Of a stretch of 64,000 bases of DNA, positions 32,879 through 40,118 are shown in pieces. The notes under the pieces are model-generated. The model was not told the origin of the DNA. It did no database searches and worked only from the letters and a program-made list of their open reading frames with translations. Numbering within the stretch: the first letter of the stretch is position 1; each line of letters opens with the position of its first letter. The DNA lies in NCBI RefSeq assembly GCF_030376615.1, contig NZ_JARRAB010000022.1, positions 1 through 64,000 on the forward strand. The letters run 5' to 3'. Source of the stretch: Pseudomonas sp. sp1636. GTDB lineage: Bacteria > Pseudomonadota > Gammaproteobacteria > Pseudomonadales > Pseudomonadaceae. Made by a program: the position numbers and the translations under genes.

Positions 32879-33250
32879 ATGAAAATACTTGGTGGCAATT
32901 TCGGGGTGAACGGCTCTGCCTTTATCAGCCGCGATCAAAAGCTTGTGATCGAAGGTGCGTCAAAGGGCATATACGATCCAGAAGAAATTAGTTCGGTTTC
33001 TGCAAATGTATCGAAAGAGAAAAAATTCGGAATATTAGGTTTTTTAGTCGGCGCAATCATACTCAGTATAGTTCTTGGCATGTTTCTCAATGTTGTAGGC
33101 GTCTTGATTGCGATAGTAATAGCTATTGCCGGTTCATTTTACTCAGAAAGCAAGAATGTCGTTGAAGTCAAGTTCAAGGACGACAAGGCAGTCACCTTGG
33201 AGTGCACGCCCAGATCCGTTAAAAAACTTATCCAGTTTGTCCCAAACTAA
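32879..33250 (+). CDS. Cassette 7: small membrane protein
   Basis: 123 aa. The N-terminal soluble part (MKILGGNFGVNGSAFISRDQ) precedes two adjoining helices (FGILGFLVGAIILSIVLGMF and VVGVLIAIVIAIAGSFY) and a C-terminal soluble tail. GGAGG four bases before ATG 32879 supports this start; an alternative ATG at 32834 lies in attC 6. Unknown function. Confidence 0.7.
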   Translation: MKILGGNFGVNGSAFISRDQKLVIEGASKGIYDPEEISSVSANVSKEKKFGILGFLVGAIILSIVLGMFLNVVGVLIAIVIAIAGSFYSESKNVVEVKFKDDKAVTLECTPRSVKKLIQFVPN

Positions 33251-33253
33251 AAA

Positions 33254-33329
33254 ACATAACAATTGGTTCAAATCGCTCACTTCGTTCGCTGGGACGGGCT
33301 AAAGCCCGCCCCTTAACCAAACGTTAAGT
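33254..33329 (+). repeat. attC 7 (family A, swapped loop)
   Basis: 76 bp, ACATAAC to GTTAAGT. The middle reads CGCTCACTTCGTTCGCTGGG, the TTCGC and CTCAC halves being exchanged relative to attC 1. Confidence 0.92.
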
Positions 33330-33345
33330 GAAAAAAAGGAATTTC

Positions 33346-33741
33346 ATGAAATCTCAAATTATGAAAATTAGAACACCTCATATTCCAGCAGGAATCTCAC
33401 TAGAAGAAGGGCTATCTATTCTTAGTGCAACAGGAAAAGTTGAGGAACATGATGATGAGGAAGAACTTTTTTATAAAGTTTCATATGAAAATTTTGATAT
33501 TGGATTTTATCAATCAGAGGGTAAAGTTACCGCTGCATGGTATAACGATCCAACTGGCAGAGAATCTGATGAAGGCATAAATCAAAAAGTAACTTTGTAT
33601 TTAGAACGTTATGGGAAAATTGAGGACTGGGAAGAAGGTATAAATAACGGCTGGATTCAATTTTTCAATAATAATAAAAATAATATAGGCATGGCTTATG
33701 GTGTGCACAAAGATGTCATTAGGTTTAACTTTTTTGATTAA
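33346..33741 (+). CDS. Cassette 8 protein, unknown function
   Basis: 131 aa, soluble, very AT-rich (about 35% GC by eye) and acidic (KVEEHDDEEELFYKV, YNDPTGRESDEG). AAGGA lies 5 bases before ATG 33346. This cassette carries the only attC that differs from the array's families, so cassette and gene were probably imported. Confidence 0.68.
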   Translation: MKSQIMKIRTPHIPAGISLEEGLSILSATGKVEEHDDEEELFYKVSYENFDIGFYQSEGKVTAAWYNDPTGRESDEGINQKVTLYLERYGKIEDWEEGINNGWIQFFNNNKNNIGMAYGVHKDVIRFNFFD

Positions 33742-33744
33742 ATC

Positions 33745-33822
33745 ACTTAACCATTGGCGGCAGGCGGACATTGTTTTCGCTCCTGCCTCGCAAAAACAAG
33801 TCCGCTGCGCCGGTCGTTATGC
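33745..33822 (+). repeat. attC 8 (unrelated type C)
   Basis: 78 bp, ACTTAAC to GTTATGC. Arms GGCGGCAGGCGGAC and GTCCGCTGCGCCG pair around a 30-base A/T-rich centre containing CGCTCCTGCCTCG. No sequence shared with families A or B. Confidence 0.8.
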
Positions 33823-33839
33823 CTTTCAAGGAGAAATCG

Positions 33840-34643
33840 ATGGACTCATTCTCAAAGCGCCATGGTTTCTCATCCGTGGAAGAGTCTGAAATAACTATTC
33901 GCGAGGATGCTCCAGAAGACTTTCGGGGCTTTCTCATACAACTTTCATACGAGCATGGATTAAAGCCTTCCACTCTGCGTGGCCTTGTATGCAAAGTATT
34001 GAAGAAAATGCCTGATCCAGATAACTGGTCAGAGTACCCCAACGTTGACGGCGAGGTAACCAATCTAATTTTCGCCTGCAAATGGTACAAGGTATACGAC
34101 ATACTTGAACGTATCCTTAATTACTTGGGGGAACATAACTACGATCCAGACATATACAACTCATTCGAAAAAGAAATAAATGAGTACTATATTGAGAATG
34201 GCATTGGCTGGAAAGTAGAAGGTGGTCTAGTAGAGTTCAGAGGTACGGAAGCATTTGAGTCAGTGGTTAAAAATGCACAGTCTATTGAAAGTGAAGCCGG
34301 TCATATCACCGCCAGCAAAGAGCTACACCAAGCTCTTGGAGATTTATCTAGACGCCCACACCCTGATGCGACTGGAGCCATTCAACATGCAATGGCCTCC
34401 TTGGAATGCGTAGCTCGTGAAATAACGGGAGATCGCAAGGCTAACCTTGGTGACATTATGAAACGCCATACTTACATAATTCCCGAGCCGCTAGATCAAG
34501 CCATAATTAAGGCTTGGGGCTATGCCTCTGAAAATGGCCGCCACATTCGTGAAGGCAGAGAACCCTCCTTAAATGAAGCAGAGCTTATTGTTGGTCTCTC
34601 TGCCTCTCTTGGCAGTTACTTAATAAAGTGTCAAAAGGCATAA
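33840..34643 (+). CDS. Cassette 9: AbiJ-NTD4/HEPN-like abortive-infection protein
   Basis: 267 aa. The N-terminal part matches the AbiJ N-terminal domain 4 pattern as I know it: FSKRHGF, ITIREDAPEDFRGFLIQLSY, PSTLRGLVCKVLKKMPDPDN and WSEYPNVDGEV. The C-terminal half resembles the HEPN-like AbiJ tail (ATGAIQHAMASLECVAREIT, LDQAIIKAWGYASENGRHIR). AbiJ-type proteins act in phage defence, HEPN domains often as RNases. Here the domain match is from memory. AAGGAG precedes ATG 33840. It is followed by a family A attC. Confidence 0.78.
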   Translation: MDSFSKRHGFSSVEESEITIREDAPEDFRGFLIQLSYEHGLKPSTLRGLVCKVLKKMPDPDNWSEYPNVDGEVTNLIFACKWYKVYDILERILNYLGEHNYDPDIYNSFEKEINEYYIENGIGWKVEGGLVEFRGTEAFESVVKNAQSIESEAGHITASKELHQALGDLSRRPHPDATGAIQHAMASLECVAREITGDRKANLGDIMKRHTYIIPEPLDQAIIKAWGYASENGRHIREGREPSLNEAELIVGLSASLGSYLIKCQKA

Positions 34644-34713
34644 CAACTGGTTCAAATCACTCGCTCCGCTCGCTGGGACGGGCTAAAGCCCGCCCCTTAA
34701 CCAAACGTTAGGC
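34638..34713 (+). repeat. attC 9 (family A)
   Basis: 76 bp, GCATAAC to GTTAGGC, middle TCACTCGCTCCGCTCGCTGG. Confidence 0.92.
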
Positions 34714-35146
34714 GGCAGAACAAAAGCAGACCAAACATGGAAGTTATGCAATCAAATAACAAATATTGCTCTCAGCAAATCACTCATCGGCAGCGTTGCC
34801 AAAAATCCACTCAGAACGTTTTCGTTCTTACCCGATCTTTTGTGGTGCCTGGACAAATCCAACCCGCAGCATGTGCTTGGCTCTCGCCGTTTCACCGCGT
34901 GCACCCACATCCGACTCGCGGCCGGCACGCGTATTCAAGTGCGCATCTTCCAATCTGCACGCCCGCACACGTATGCTCCAATCCACAATCTGAACGTCCA
35001 CACGCGCATGTTCAAATCCACACATCCAGCGGCATTGAGCAATCACGTTCGGTTGCCGGCGTTCCATCGGGGCGCGGCCTAACAAGCGGTTCAAACCGTT
35101 CGCTTCGCTCACTGGGACGGGCTAAAGCCCGCCCCTTAACCTATCG
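34708..35146 (+). mobile_element. Cassette 10, gene decayed or non-coding
   Basis: A 439-bp cassette. A frame of 137 codons (34737-35150) is His/Pro/Ser-rich and runs through attC. Another frame (34840-35082) ends at attC in the usual place with HVRLPAFHRGAA. Neither looks like a normal protein. The start (GTTATGCAATCAAA) and end (GTTGCCGGCG...GCGCGG) resemble cassette 11, so both seem to be diverged, frameshifted relatives. Confidence 0.5.
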
Positions 35147-35152
35147 TTAGAC
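35077..35152 (+). repeat. attC 10 (family A)
   Basis: 76 bp, GCCTAAC to GTTAGAC. Left arm AAGCGGTTCAAACC; right arm TTAACCTATCG differs slightly. Confidence 0.9.
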
Positions 35153-35488
35153 AGCAAAGCAAAGCATGTGGAACACGGACGTTATGCAATCAAAAAACCT
35201 GTTACGCATTCAGTCTGAAATTTCGCGGCGGCAGTACGAATCCGGCCCGAACTATTTGCTCCAGATCACCAGGTTATTCACAAACGTAAAGGAACGTCCG
35301 GTTCGCGCCTGCGCGGTCAGCACACGCTCCAACCGCAAGCCCGGTACACGCATGTTCCAAGCCCACGCCAACATCGCTGAGCACGTGCATAATGTTGCCG
35401 GCACGAGTCCGTGGCGCGGTCTAACAAGTGGTTCAAATCGCTCGCTCCGCTCGCTGGGACGGGCTAAAGCCCGCCCCTTAACCATTCG
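35147..35488 (+). mobile_element. Cassette 11, gene decayed or non-coding
   Basis: A 342-bp cassette related to cassette 10. The longest frame (35166-35492, 108 codons) reads through attC. Shared stretches with cassette 10 include GTTATGCAATCAAA at the start and ACGCGCATGTTC / ACACGCATGTTC near the end, but indels break a common frame. Confidence 0.5.
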
Positions 35489-35494
35489 TTAGGG
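35419..35494 (+). repeat. attC 11 (family A)
   Basis: 76 bp, GTCTAAC to GTTAGGG, right arm TTAACCATTCG. Confidence 0.92.
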
Positions 35495-35500
35495 ATCACT

Positions 35501-35722
35501 ATGCCGAAGACATCGAAACCAGCACCACACCGACACGACATTCAGTGTGAAGTAGGAGGAAAGATCCACCATGGGCACTACCAAATTTCAAATGGCACAA
35601 TGACTGTAAGCTGGCTATATGGCTCAAAATCAGCAACGCCTAGCTCAAATCCTGAGGTCATTGCCAAGTTAATTTTGGCGGAACTAGTTGCTGACGCCAA
35701 ACGAAACAACTTTATTGATTAA
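35501..35722 (+). CDS. Cassette 12, first gene: small protein of unknown function
   Basis: 73 aa, soluble, His-rich N-terminus (SKPAPHRHDIQCEVGGKIHH) followed by GTMTVSWLYGSKSATPSSNP and a helix. It is not recognised, and only a weak ribosome-binding site is visible. The cassette carries a second gene downstream, the only clear two-gene cassette in the array. Confidence 0.62.
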   Translation: MPKTSKPAPHRHDIQCEVGGKIHHGHYQISNGTMTVSWLYGSKSATPSSNPEVIAKLILAELVADAKRNNFID

Positions 35723-35746
35723 GACTCCAGACAAAATTAACCTCTG

Positions 35747-35752
35747 TATAAT
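35747..35752 (+). promoter_or_regulatory. Possible -10 element inside cassette 12
   Basis: A perfect TATAAT preceded by CTCTG lies 13 bases before the second ORF. No good -35 at normal spacing (TTGATT at 35715 is 26 bases away), so it is only suggestive. Confidence 0.25.
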
Positions 35753-35765
35753 TTGGTAAACAACA

Positions 35766-35939
35766 ATGAACGACATATACCAAGACAAACTTGCAGAGTT
35801 AGAAGCAAAAATAGCCAAAGCGGAGCAAGAGCGAGATGCTTGGCGAGGTAAATCTACGCATAATTTCACCATGGCTGATGCCATGGTGAAATCGCTGAAT
35901 AAGCAACTGCAAAAATTACTCAGTGAACGTCAACCCTAA
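35766..35939 (+). CDS. Cassette 12, second gene: 57-aa coiled-coil protein
   Basis: Highly charged helical peptide (MNDIYQDKLAELEAKIAKAE, then SLNKQLQKLLSERQP) with heptad-like Leu/Ile/Ala spacing. It is too short for an ORF cut-off of 60 but ends exactly at the attC inverse core, as cassette genes do. Inside it, 35863-35892 is a perfect hairpin: ATTTCACCATGG and its complement around CTGATG, with 12-bp arms. A partner role for the 73-aa protein, such as a toxin-antitoxin pair, is conceivable but unproven. Confidence 0.6.
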   Translation: MNDIYQDKLAELEAKIAKAEQERDAWRGKSTHNFTMADAMVKSLNKQLQKLLSERQP

Positions 35940-36009
35940 CAATGCGCTCAAAGCGCTCACTTCGTTCGCTGGGACCGGCGAAGCCGGCCCCTTAGCTTAA
36001 TCGTTAGGG
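35934..36009 (+). repeat. attC 12 (family B)
   Basis: 76 bp, CCCTAAC to GTTAGGG. Inner stem GACCGGCGAAGCCGGCCCC, again with compensatory changes from the GGGC/GCCC type. Confidence 0.92.
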
Positions 36010-36018
36010 TCTTATCGT

Positions 36019-36387
36019 ATGTCGCGTAAACTTCAAACAATTACATACGTGACAATTTTTCTCCTTGTGGCTCTGATAATAGGAGAAATGGCACTTGCTA
36101 TAAAAATGGCTACGCGCTCAAAACCCTACTGGCTAGGAGACTCTTTATATCTCTCACTATGGTGGGCAGGGCCAATAGCCATAGTTGCTCTATCAATATT
36201 AAAGGGAAAGGATTTAATATTCCCTCTCACCTTGGGTTGGGCCTGCTTGGCTGCGGGTCTTTTAGTTCAATACACTCTATATGTACATAGTGATCCATCG
36301 GAAGTTTTTCTTACTTTAATTAGCTTAGCCAGTTACTGGGCCTGTGGTCTTTTAGCAACAATATCAATTTTTATTCAAAGACCCTAA
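36019..36387 (+). CDS. Cassette 13: four-helix membrane protein (paralogue of cassette 19)
   Basis: 122 aa with four predicted helices (TIFLLVALIIGEMALAIKMA, LSLWWAGPIAIVALSIL, LIFPLTLGWACLAAGLLV, SLASYWACGLLATISIFI). No family recognised. About 80% identical by eye to the protein of cassette 19. Both cassettes begin with the same CTTATCGTATGTCGCGT leader, follow a family B attC and end with a family A attC. Confidence 0.72.
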   Translation: MSRKLQTITYVTIFLLVALIIGEMALAIKMATRSKPYWLGDSLYLSLWWAGPIAIVALSILKGKDLIFPLTLGWACLAAGLLVQYTLYVHSDPSEVFLTLISLASYWACGLLATISIFIQRP

Positions 36388-36457
36388 CAAGTGGTTCAAA
36401 CCGTTCGCTTCGCTCACTGGGACGGGCTAAAGCCCGCCCCTTAACCAAACGTTATGC
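36382..36457 (+). repeat. attC 13 (family A)
   Basis: 76 bp, CCCTAAC to GTTATGC. The core contains the ATG of the next ORF. Confidence 0.92.
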
Positions 36458-36927
36458 AAAGCCAAATGGAGTCCACTGCATTGAACATAAACGAATGGAC
36501 GCTAGTCGCTTCAATAGCAACGGCAATAATCACTGCACTTGCATTATTTTTCACAGTGCGTAGCTTCAAAAAACAGCTGCAATTACAATTTTTTGCAGAT
36601 TACACAAAACGCTATCAAGAAATAATGCTTAATTTTCCCGAACAAATAAACGAGGAAAAATTCTCGATAGAGAGTCTTACACCAGAAGTCAAAGATAAAA
36701 CCCTTCGCTATATGAGAGCGTACTTCGATTTATGTAGCGAAGAATATTTTCTATGGAAAAACAAAAATCTTGACAATACCACTTGGAAAGAATGGGAATC
36801 CGGCATGCGCTTTGCTTTCTCAAAGCCGGCGTTCAAACAAGCATGGAATATATTGCGGCTAGACACAATATACTACGGTGACTTCACCTCCCTAGTTAAA
36901 AGCTCAATAAGCAGTGAGCTCGCATAA
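36454..36927 (+). CDS. Cassette 14: N-terminally anchored protein of unknown function
   Basis: 157 aa. One N-terminal helix (WTLVASIATAIITALALFFT) anchors a cytoplasmic helical domain rich in Phe, Trp and Tyr (FFADYTKRYQEIMLNFPEQ, YMRAYFDLCSEEYFLWKNKN). No family recognised. The ATG at 36454 lies in the attC core GTTATGC; a second ATG at 36466 is equally possible. Confidence 0.7.
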   Translation: MQSQMESTALNINEWTLVASIATAIITALALFFTVRSFKKQLQLQFFADYTKRYQEIMLNFPEQINEEKFSIESLTPEVKDKTLRYMRAYFDLCSEEYFLWKNKNLDNTTWKEWESGMRFAFSKPAFKQAWNILRLDTIYYGDFTSLVKSSISSELA

Positions 36928-36998
36928 CAATGCGCTCAAATCGCTCACTTCGTTCGCTGGGACGGGCTAAAGCCCGCCCCTTAGCTTAATCGTTAGGG
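36922..36998 (+). repeat. attC 14 (family B)
   Basis: 77 bp, GCATAAC to GTTAGGG. Confidence 0.92.
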
Positions 36999-37022
36999 TA
37001 GGTTTCACAATAGGGAACTAAA

Positions 37023-37721
37023 ATGCTCAATATACAAATCACGGAACATGCCGGTCTCATACCAAAGCACAGTCGCACCTATAGGGAGATAATCTCTCTG
37101 GTTAAATCTTGCTCAAATGATCTTAGCATGTTTATTTACAATAAAAAAAGTGACCTGTTTGATTACCTTTCTGAAAGAGAGAAGATAAGGGCTGATCTAC
37201 TACTTGATTCGGTCGGGGCAGTAGATGAAAATAGAAAAAATCTAATTCTGGCAGTTTTGCCGGAAACTGGTGAGTTCCTTGGTTTTGCAATTTGCTCTCC
37301 AAATCTAGTTCAATCAGATAGCACATCAATTACCATGATTGCCGTAAAAGAATCTTTTAGAAAAAAAGGGGTGTTTCGAGAGATCGTTAAATATATTCAA
37401 TCGAAGTTCTCGCATGTGTCATTAACCTGCAAGCCTGAGCTAGTTTCGTTATATGAAAAAATCGGGTTTAATGCTTCAGGGGTGTTTCAGACTCACATAT
37501 GCATGAATCACGGAAATGAAAGCGGTCCTGGGAAGCTTATTTCAGTTGACGATGAATATGTAATGCGCCACCCATCCGTTATGAAAGAATATAAAAAACT
37601 AGTGGAAAAAATTGGGAAGATTCGTGTGGATTCATGTATAGCCAAGTGGCAGAAAGATTTCTCTATGGCCGAATCCGAAGCACGAAACTTTTATGCGGGT
37701 CACGCAAAAAAGCCAACCTAA
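37023..37721 (+). CDS. Cassette 15: GNAT-like acetyltransferase
   Basis: 232 aa. The GNAT core is suggested by LILAVLPETGEFLGFAICSP (beta strands), SITMIAVKESFRKKGVFREI (motif A region, acetyl-CoA loop R-K-K-G-V-F in place of RxxGxG/A) and ELVSLYEKIGFNASGVFQTH (motif B). The N- and C-terminal extensions are unassigned. Substrate unknown; no resemblance to a known aminoglycoside acetyltransferase is claimed. Confidence 0.7.
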   Translation: MLNIQITEHAGLIPKHSRTYREIISLVKSCSNDLSMFIYNKKSDLFDYLSEREKIRADLLLDSVGAVDENRKNLILAVLPETGEFLGFAICSPNLVQSDSTSITMIAVKESFRKKGVFREIVKYIQSKFSHVSLTCKPELVSLYEKIGFNASGVFQTHICMNHGNESGPGKLISVDDEYVMRHPSVMKEYKKLVEKIGKIRVDSCIAKWQKDFSMAESEARNFYAGHAKKPT

Positions 37722-37791
37722 CAAGTGGCTCAAATCGTTCGCTGCGCTCACTGGGACGGGCTAAAGACCGCCCCTTAGCCAAACGTTAGGT
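37716..37791 (+). repeat. attC 15 (family A, TGGCT/AGCCA variant)
   Basis: 76 bp, ACCTAAC to GTTAGGT. Outer arms TGGCT/AGCCA. The inner stem reads GGGCTAAAGACCG, with one uncompensated mismatch. Confidence 0.9.
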
Positions 37792-37806
37792 CTTTTGAGA
37801 AAAGTC

Positions 37807-38292
37807 ATGCCAATAACATTCTCTACGCTTAGTACTGCAGTCGCTGGCACATGGAAGCTAGGTAAAGCAGTTCATGACTGGGCGACCAACGCACCGTTGA
37901 AGCAGGATTTTGAGAGGCTCTTGTCATCTCTAGAACATCGCCGAGTCCTATATGCCGAATGGCAATACGAGAGCATGCCAGCTGTACTGTCCAGCCTTTC
38001 GGATATTTTGCGCAAAATAAGAGACTTCCGATCCAACCATCCAAATAATGTAGAGCTCGGAGTTTTACTTGGAGAACTGATCGTCTCATTGCAAGAAAGC
38101 CTCGATAAATTACACAACTCTCATCCAGTAACTCCATCAGAAGAGATGAAAGCTTACAGAGTACTTCTAAAAATCAGGAGCGATATGGCCAAGGCGCTAG
38201 CCATCTTGTGCGGTAAAACTGGCGTCTCACCTCAAGGCAGCGATCTTCAAAAATTCATCATGGACATGGCTTTGGTGCGCCCAAAGACCTAA
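37807..38292 (+). CDS. Cassette 16 protein, unknown function
   Basis: 161 aa, helical, soluble (LSTAVAGTWKLGKAVHDWAT, SMPAVLSSLSDILRKIRDFR, LLKIRSDMAKALAILCG). No family recognised. ATG 37807 chosen; a TTG 12 bases earlier is in frame but has no ribosome-binding site. Confidence 0.65.
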   Translation: MPITFSTLSTAVAGTWKLGKAVHDWATNAPLKQDFERLLSSLEHRRVLYAEWQYESMPAVLSSLSDILRKIRDFRSNHPNNVELGVLLGELIVSLQESLDKLHNSHPVTPSEEMKAYRVLLKIRSDMAKALAILCGKTGVSPQGSDLQKFIMDMALVRPKT

Positions 38293-38362
38293 CAACTGGT
38301 TCAAATCGCTCGCTTCGCTCACTGGGACGGGCTAAAGCCCGCCCCTTAACCAAACGTTAGAT
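38287..38362 (+). repeat. attC 16 (family A)
   Basis: 76 bp, ACCTAAC to GTTAGAT. Confidence 0.92.
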
Positions 38363-38366
38363 ATTT

Positions 38367-39098
38367 ATGCAGATAATCGAGTGGTTCATAACAGCTACAA
38401 CGTGGACAAATGAGAATCAAGGCATTCTCAGTGTCGCGCTATTCGTGATCACTGTAATTTTTGGCTGGTTTAGCGGAATTTTCTCTGCTCTACGTCGAAA
38501 GCCAAAATTCAAAATAGAAACTATTCCCGGCCCAACCTTTTGCTGCACATACCTGACCGGAAGCAAGCACCAAGAATATGATGCACATCAAACAGCAATA
38601 GCCATTTATTTGCACATCTCAAATATTGGCGCTGCTCCATCTAGTATTCATAAAGTCAGAGTTGGGTATCATTGGAACCTCAAACCATGGAGCATTCTTT
38701 GGCTCAAAAACTCCATAGGCTGGTTTTGGATTGAGCATCAGGCAGCAGCACTTACTGATTTCCAAGTAGAAATCGGAGATAGCATAAAAATTTATCCATT
38801 CCTAACCCAGAAAAATCATTTATCCACTGCCAGGCCCGAAAATTTCCTCGAAATAGGCCAGTCCATAAATGGCGTTGTCTACTTTGAACAACCTGAAAGC
38901 TGGGGTGGTTGCTTTCCAAAAAATAAAAATCAGCTGGTAAACATAAAAGTAGAAATCACCGACGTATTTGGAGGCCGCCACAAAGCTATAGTTAAAATAC
39001 CGGCAGTGTCCTTAGAAGAAGCAAGAAAATATAATCCAGAATTCGGAAACACCCTCTTAAAGATCAATAGCTCAGAATCAGCAAAAATTGAAGTTTAA
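38367..39098 (+). CDS. Cassette 17: membrane-anchored protein of unknown function
   Basis: 243 aa. One N-terminal helix (GILSVALFVITVIFGWFSGI) followed by RRKPK and a large soluble beta-rich domain with aromatic residues (YHWNLKPWSILWL, GVVYFEQPESWGGCFP, DVFGGRHKAIVKIP). Unrecognised; it may be a sensor- or immunity-like domain. The stop is 3 bases before attC. Confidence 0.7.
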   Translation: MQIIEWFITATTWTNENQGILSVALFVITVIFGWFSGIFSALRRKPKFKIETIPGPTFCCTYLTGSKHQEYDAHQTAIAIYLHISNIGAAPSSIHKVRVGYHWNLKPWSILWLKNSIGWFWIEHQAAALTDFQVEIGDSIKIYPFLTQKNHLSTARPENFLEIGQSINGVVYFEQPESWGGCFPKNKNQLVNIKVEITDVFGGRHKAIVKIPAVSLEEARKYNPEFGNTLLKINSSESAKIEV

Positions 39099-39100
39099 AT

Positions 39101-39176
39101 ATCTAACAACTGGTTCAAACCGTTCGCTTCGCTCACTGGGACGGGCTAAAGCCCGCCCCTTAACCAAACGTTATAT
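39101..39176 (+). repeat. attC 17 (family A)
   Basis: 76 bp, ATCTAAC to GTTATAT. Confidence 0.92.
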
Positions 39177-39189
39177 GCCAAGGACACAC

Positions 39190-39669
39190 ATGCGTATCGG
39201 TACATTACAAGAAGCCATAAAGTTTCAAATTGAAGTAAATCGTTTTTTGGCCTCAAAGAAAATAAAAGATCTTGTCGGCGATTATGGACAACTCCTTTTT
39301 GTAGAGGCTGCGGGTGGTACAAGCATGTCAGCCACAAACCAAGGCTTTGACGTGCAACACCCAACCTACAATCGTGTTGAAGTAAAAACTCGAAGATATG
39401 AATTAAAGCTTGAGGGCGGAGTAAAAAAAGAAACCCGAGCAGTAGGCTTTAAAGGCAAAGAAAATGGTTTTGACTGGCTAGCACACATAATCCTAGATAC
39501 AGATTATCGCGTTGTTTCTGGAACCCTCGCAAAATACTCAGAGGTATGGCCAGAAATTCATCGTTGCTCAGAAAAAGTGAATTTTTCAGTGTCTTCCAGC
39601 TTGCCAAGTAGCATCGACATTACTGCTGCTTTGAAAGAGGCAGAATTCAATCTCGGAGTTGGCATATAA
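39190..39669 (+). CDS. Cassette 18: putative PD-(D/E)XK-like nuclease
   Basis: 159 aa. The segment FDVQHPTYNRVEVKTRR carries D54, E64 and K66, the D-x(n)-E-x-K arrangement of restriction-endonuclease folds, with GKENGFDWLAHIILDTDY downstream. There is no methyltransferase gene nearby. Resemblance to DUF6998-type proteins is from memory. AAGGA lies 5 bases before ATG 39190; another ATG at 39175 lies in attC 17. The nuclease role is inferred from three residues and fold spacing only. Confidence 0.62.
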   Translation: MRIGTLQEAIKFQIEVNRFLASKKIKDLVGDYGQLLFVEAAGGTSMSATNQGFDVQHPTYNRVEVKTRRYELKLEGGVKKETRAVGFKGKENGFDWLAHIILDTDYRVVSGTLAKYSEVWPEIHRCSEKVNFSVSSSLPSSIDITAALKEAEFNLGVGI

Positions 39670-39740
39670 CAATGCGCTCAAATCGCTCACTTCGTTCGCT
39701 GGGACGGGCTAAAGCCCGCCCCTTAGCTTAATCGTTAGGG
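39664..39740 (+). repeat. attC 18 (family B)
   Basis: 77 bp, ATATAAC to GTTAGGG. Confidence 0.92.
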
Positions 39741-39749
39741 CCTTATCGT

Positions 39750-40118
39750 ATGTCGCGTGAGCTTCAAAAAATCACATACGTGACAATTTTTCTCCTTGCG
39801 GCTCTGATAGTAGGTGAAATAGCACTTGCTATAAATATGGCTACAGGCTCAAAGCCTTACTGGCTGGGAGATTCCTTATATCTCTCACTATGGTGGACAG
39901 GGCCAATAACAATAGTTACCTTATCAATACTCAACGGAAAGGGTTTAATATTCCCTCTCAGCTTGGGCTGGGCTTGTTTAATTACGGGTATTTTTGTTCA
40001 ATACACGTTATACGCACACAGCGATCCATCCGAAGCCTTCCTTACTTTAATTAGTTTGGTTAGCTACTGGGCGTGCGGCGTTCTAGCAACAATATCAATT
40101 TTTGTTCAACGGCCCTAA
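39750..40118 (+). CDS. Cassette 19: four-helix membrane protein (paralogue of cassette 13)
   Basis: 122 aa, same four-helix layout as the cassette 13 protein with substitutions such as LSLWWTGPITIVTLSIL. The invariant core YWLGDSLYLSLWW and HSDPSE motifs are kept. Function unknown. The retained reading frame and mainly conservative differences suggest both copies are selected. Confidence 0.72.
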   Translation: MSRELQKITYVTIFLLAALIVGEIALAINMATGSKPYWLGDSLYLSLWWTGPITIVTLSILNGKGLIFPLSLGWACLITGIFVQYTLYAHSDPSEAFLTLISLVSYWACGVLATISIFVQRP

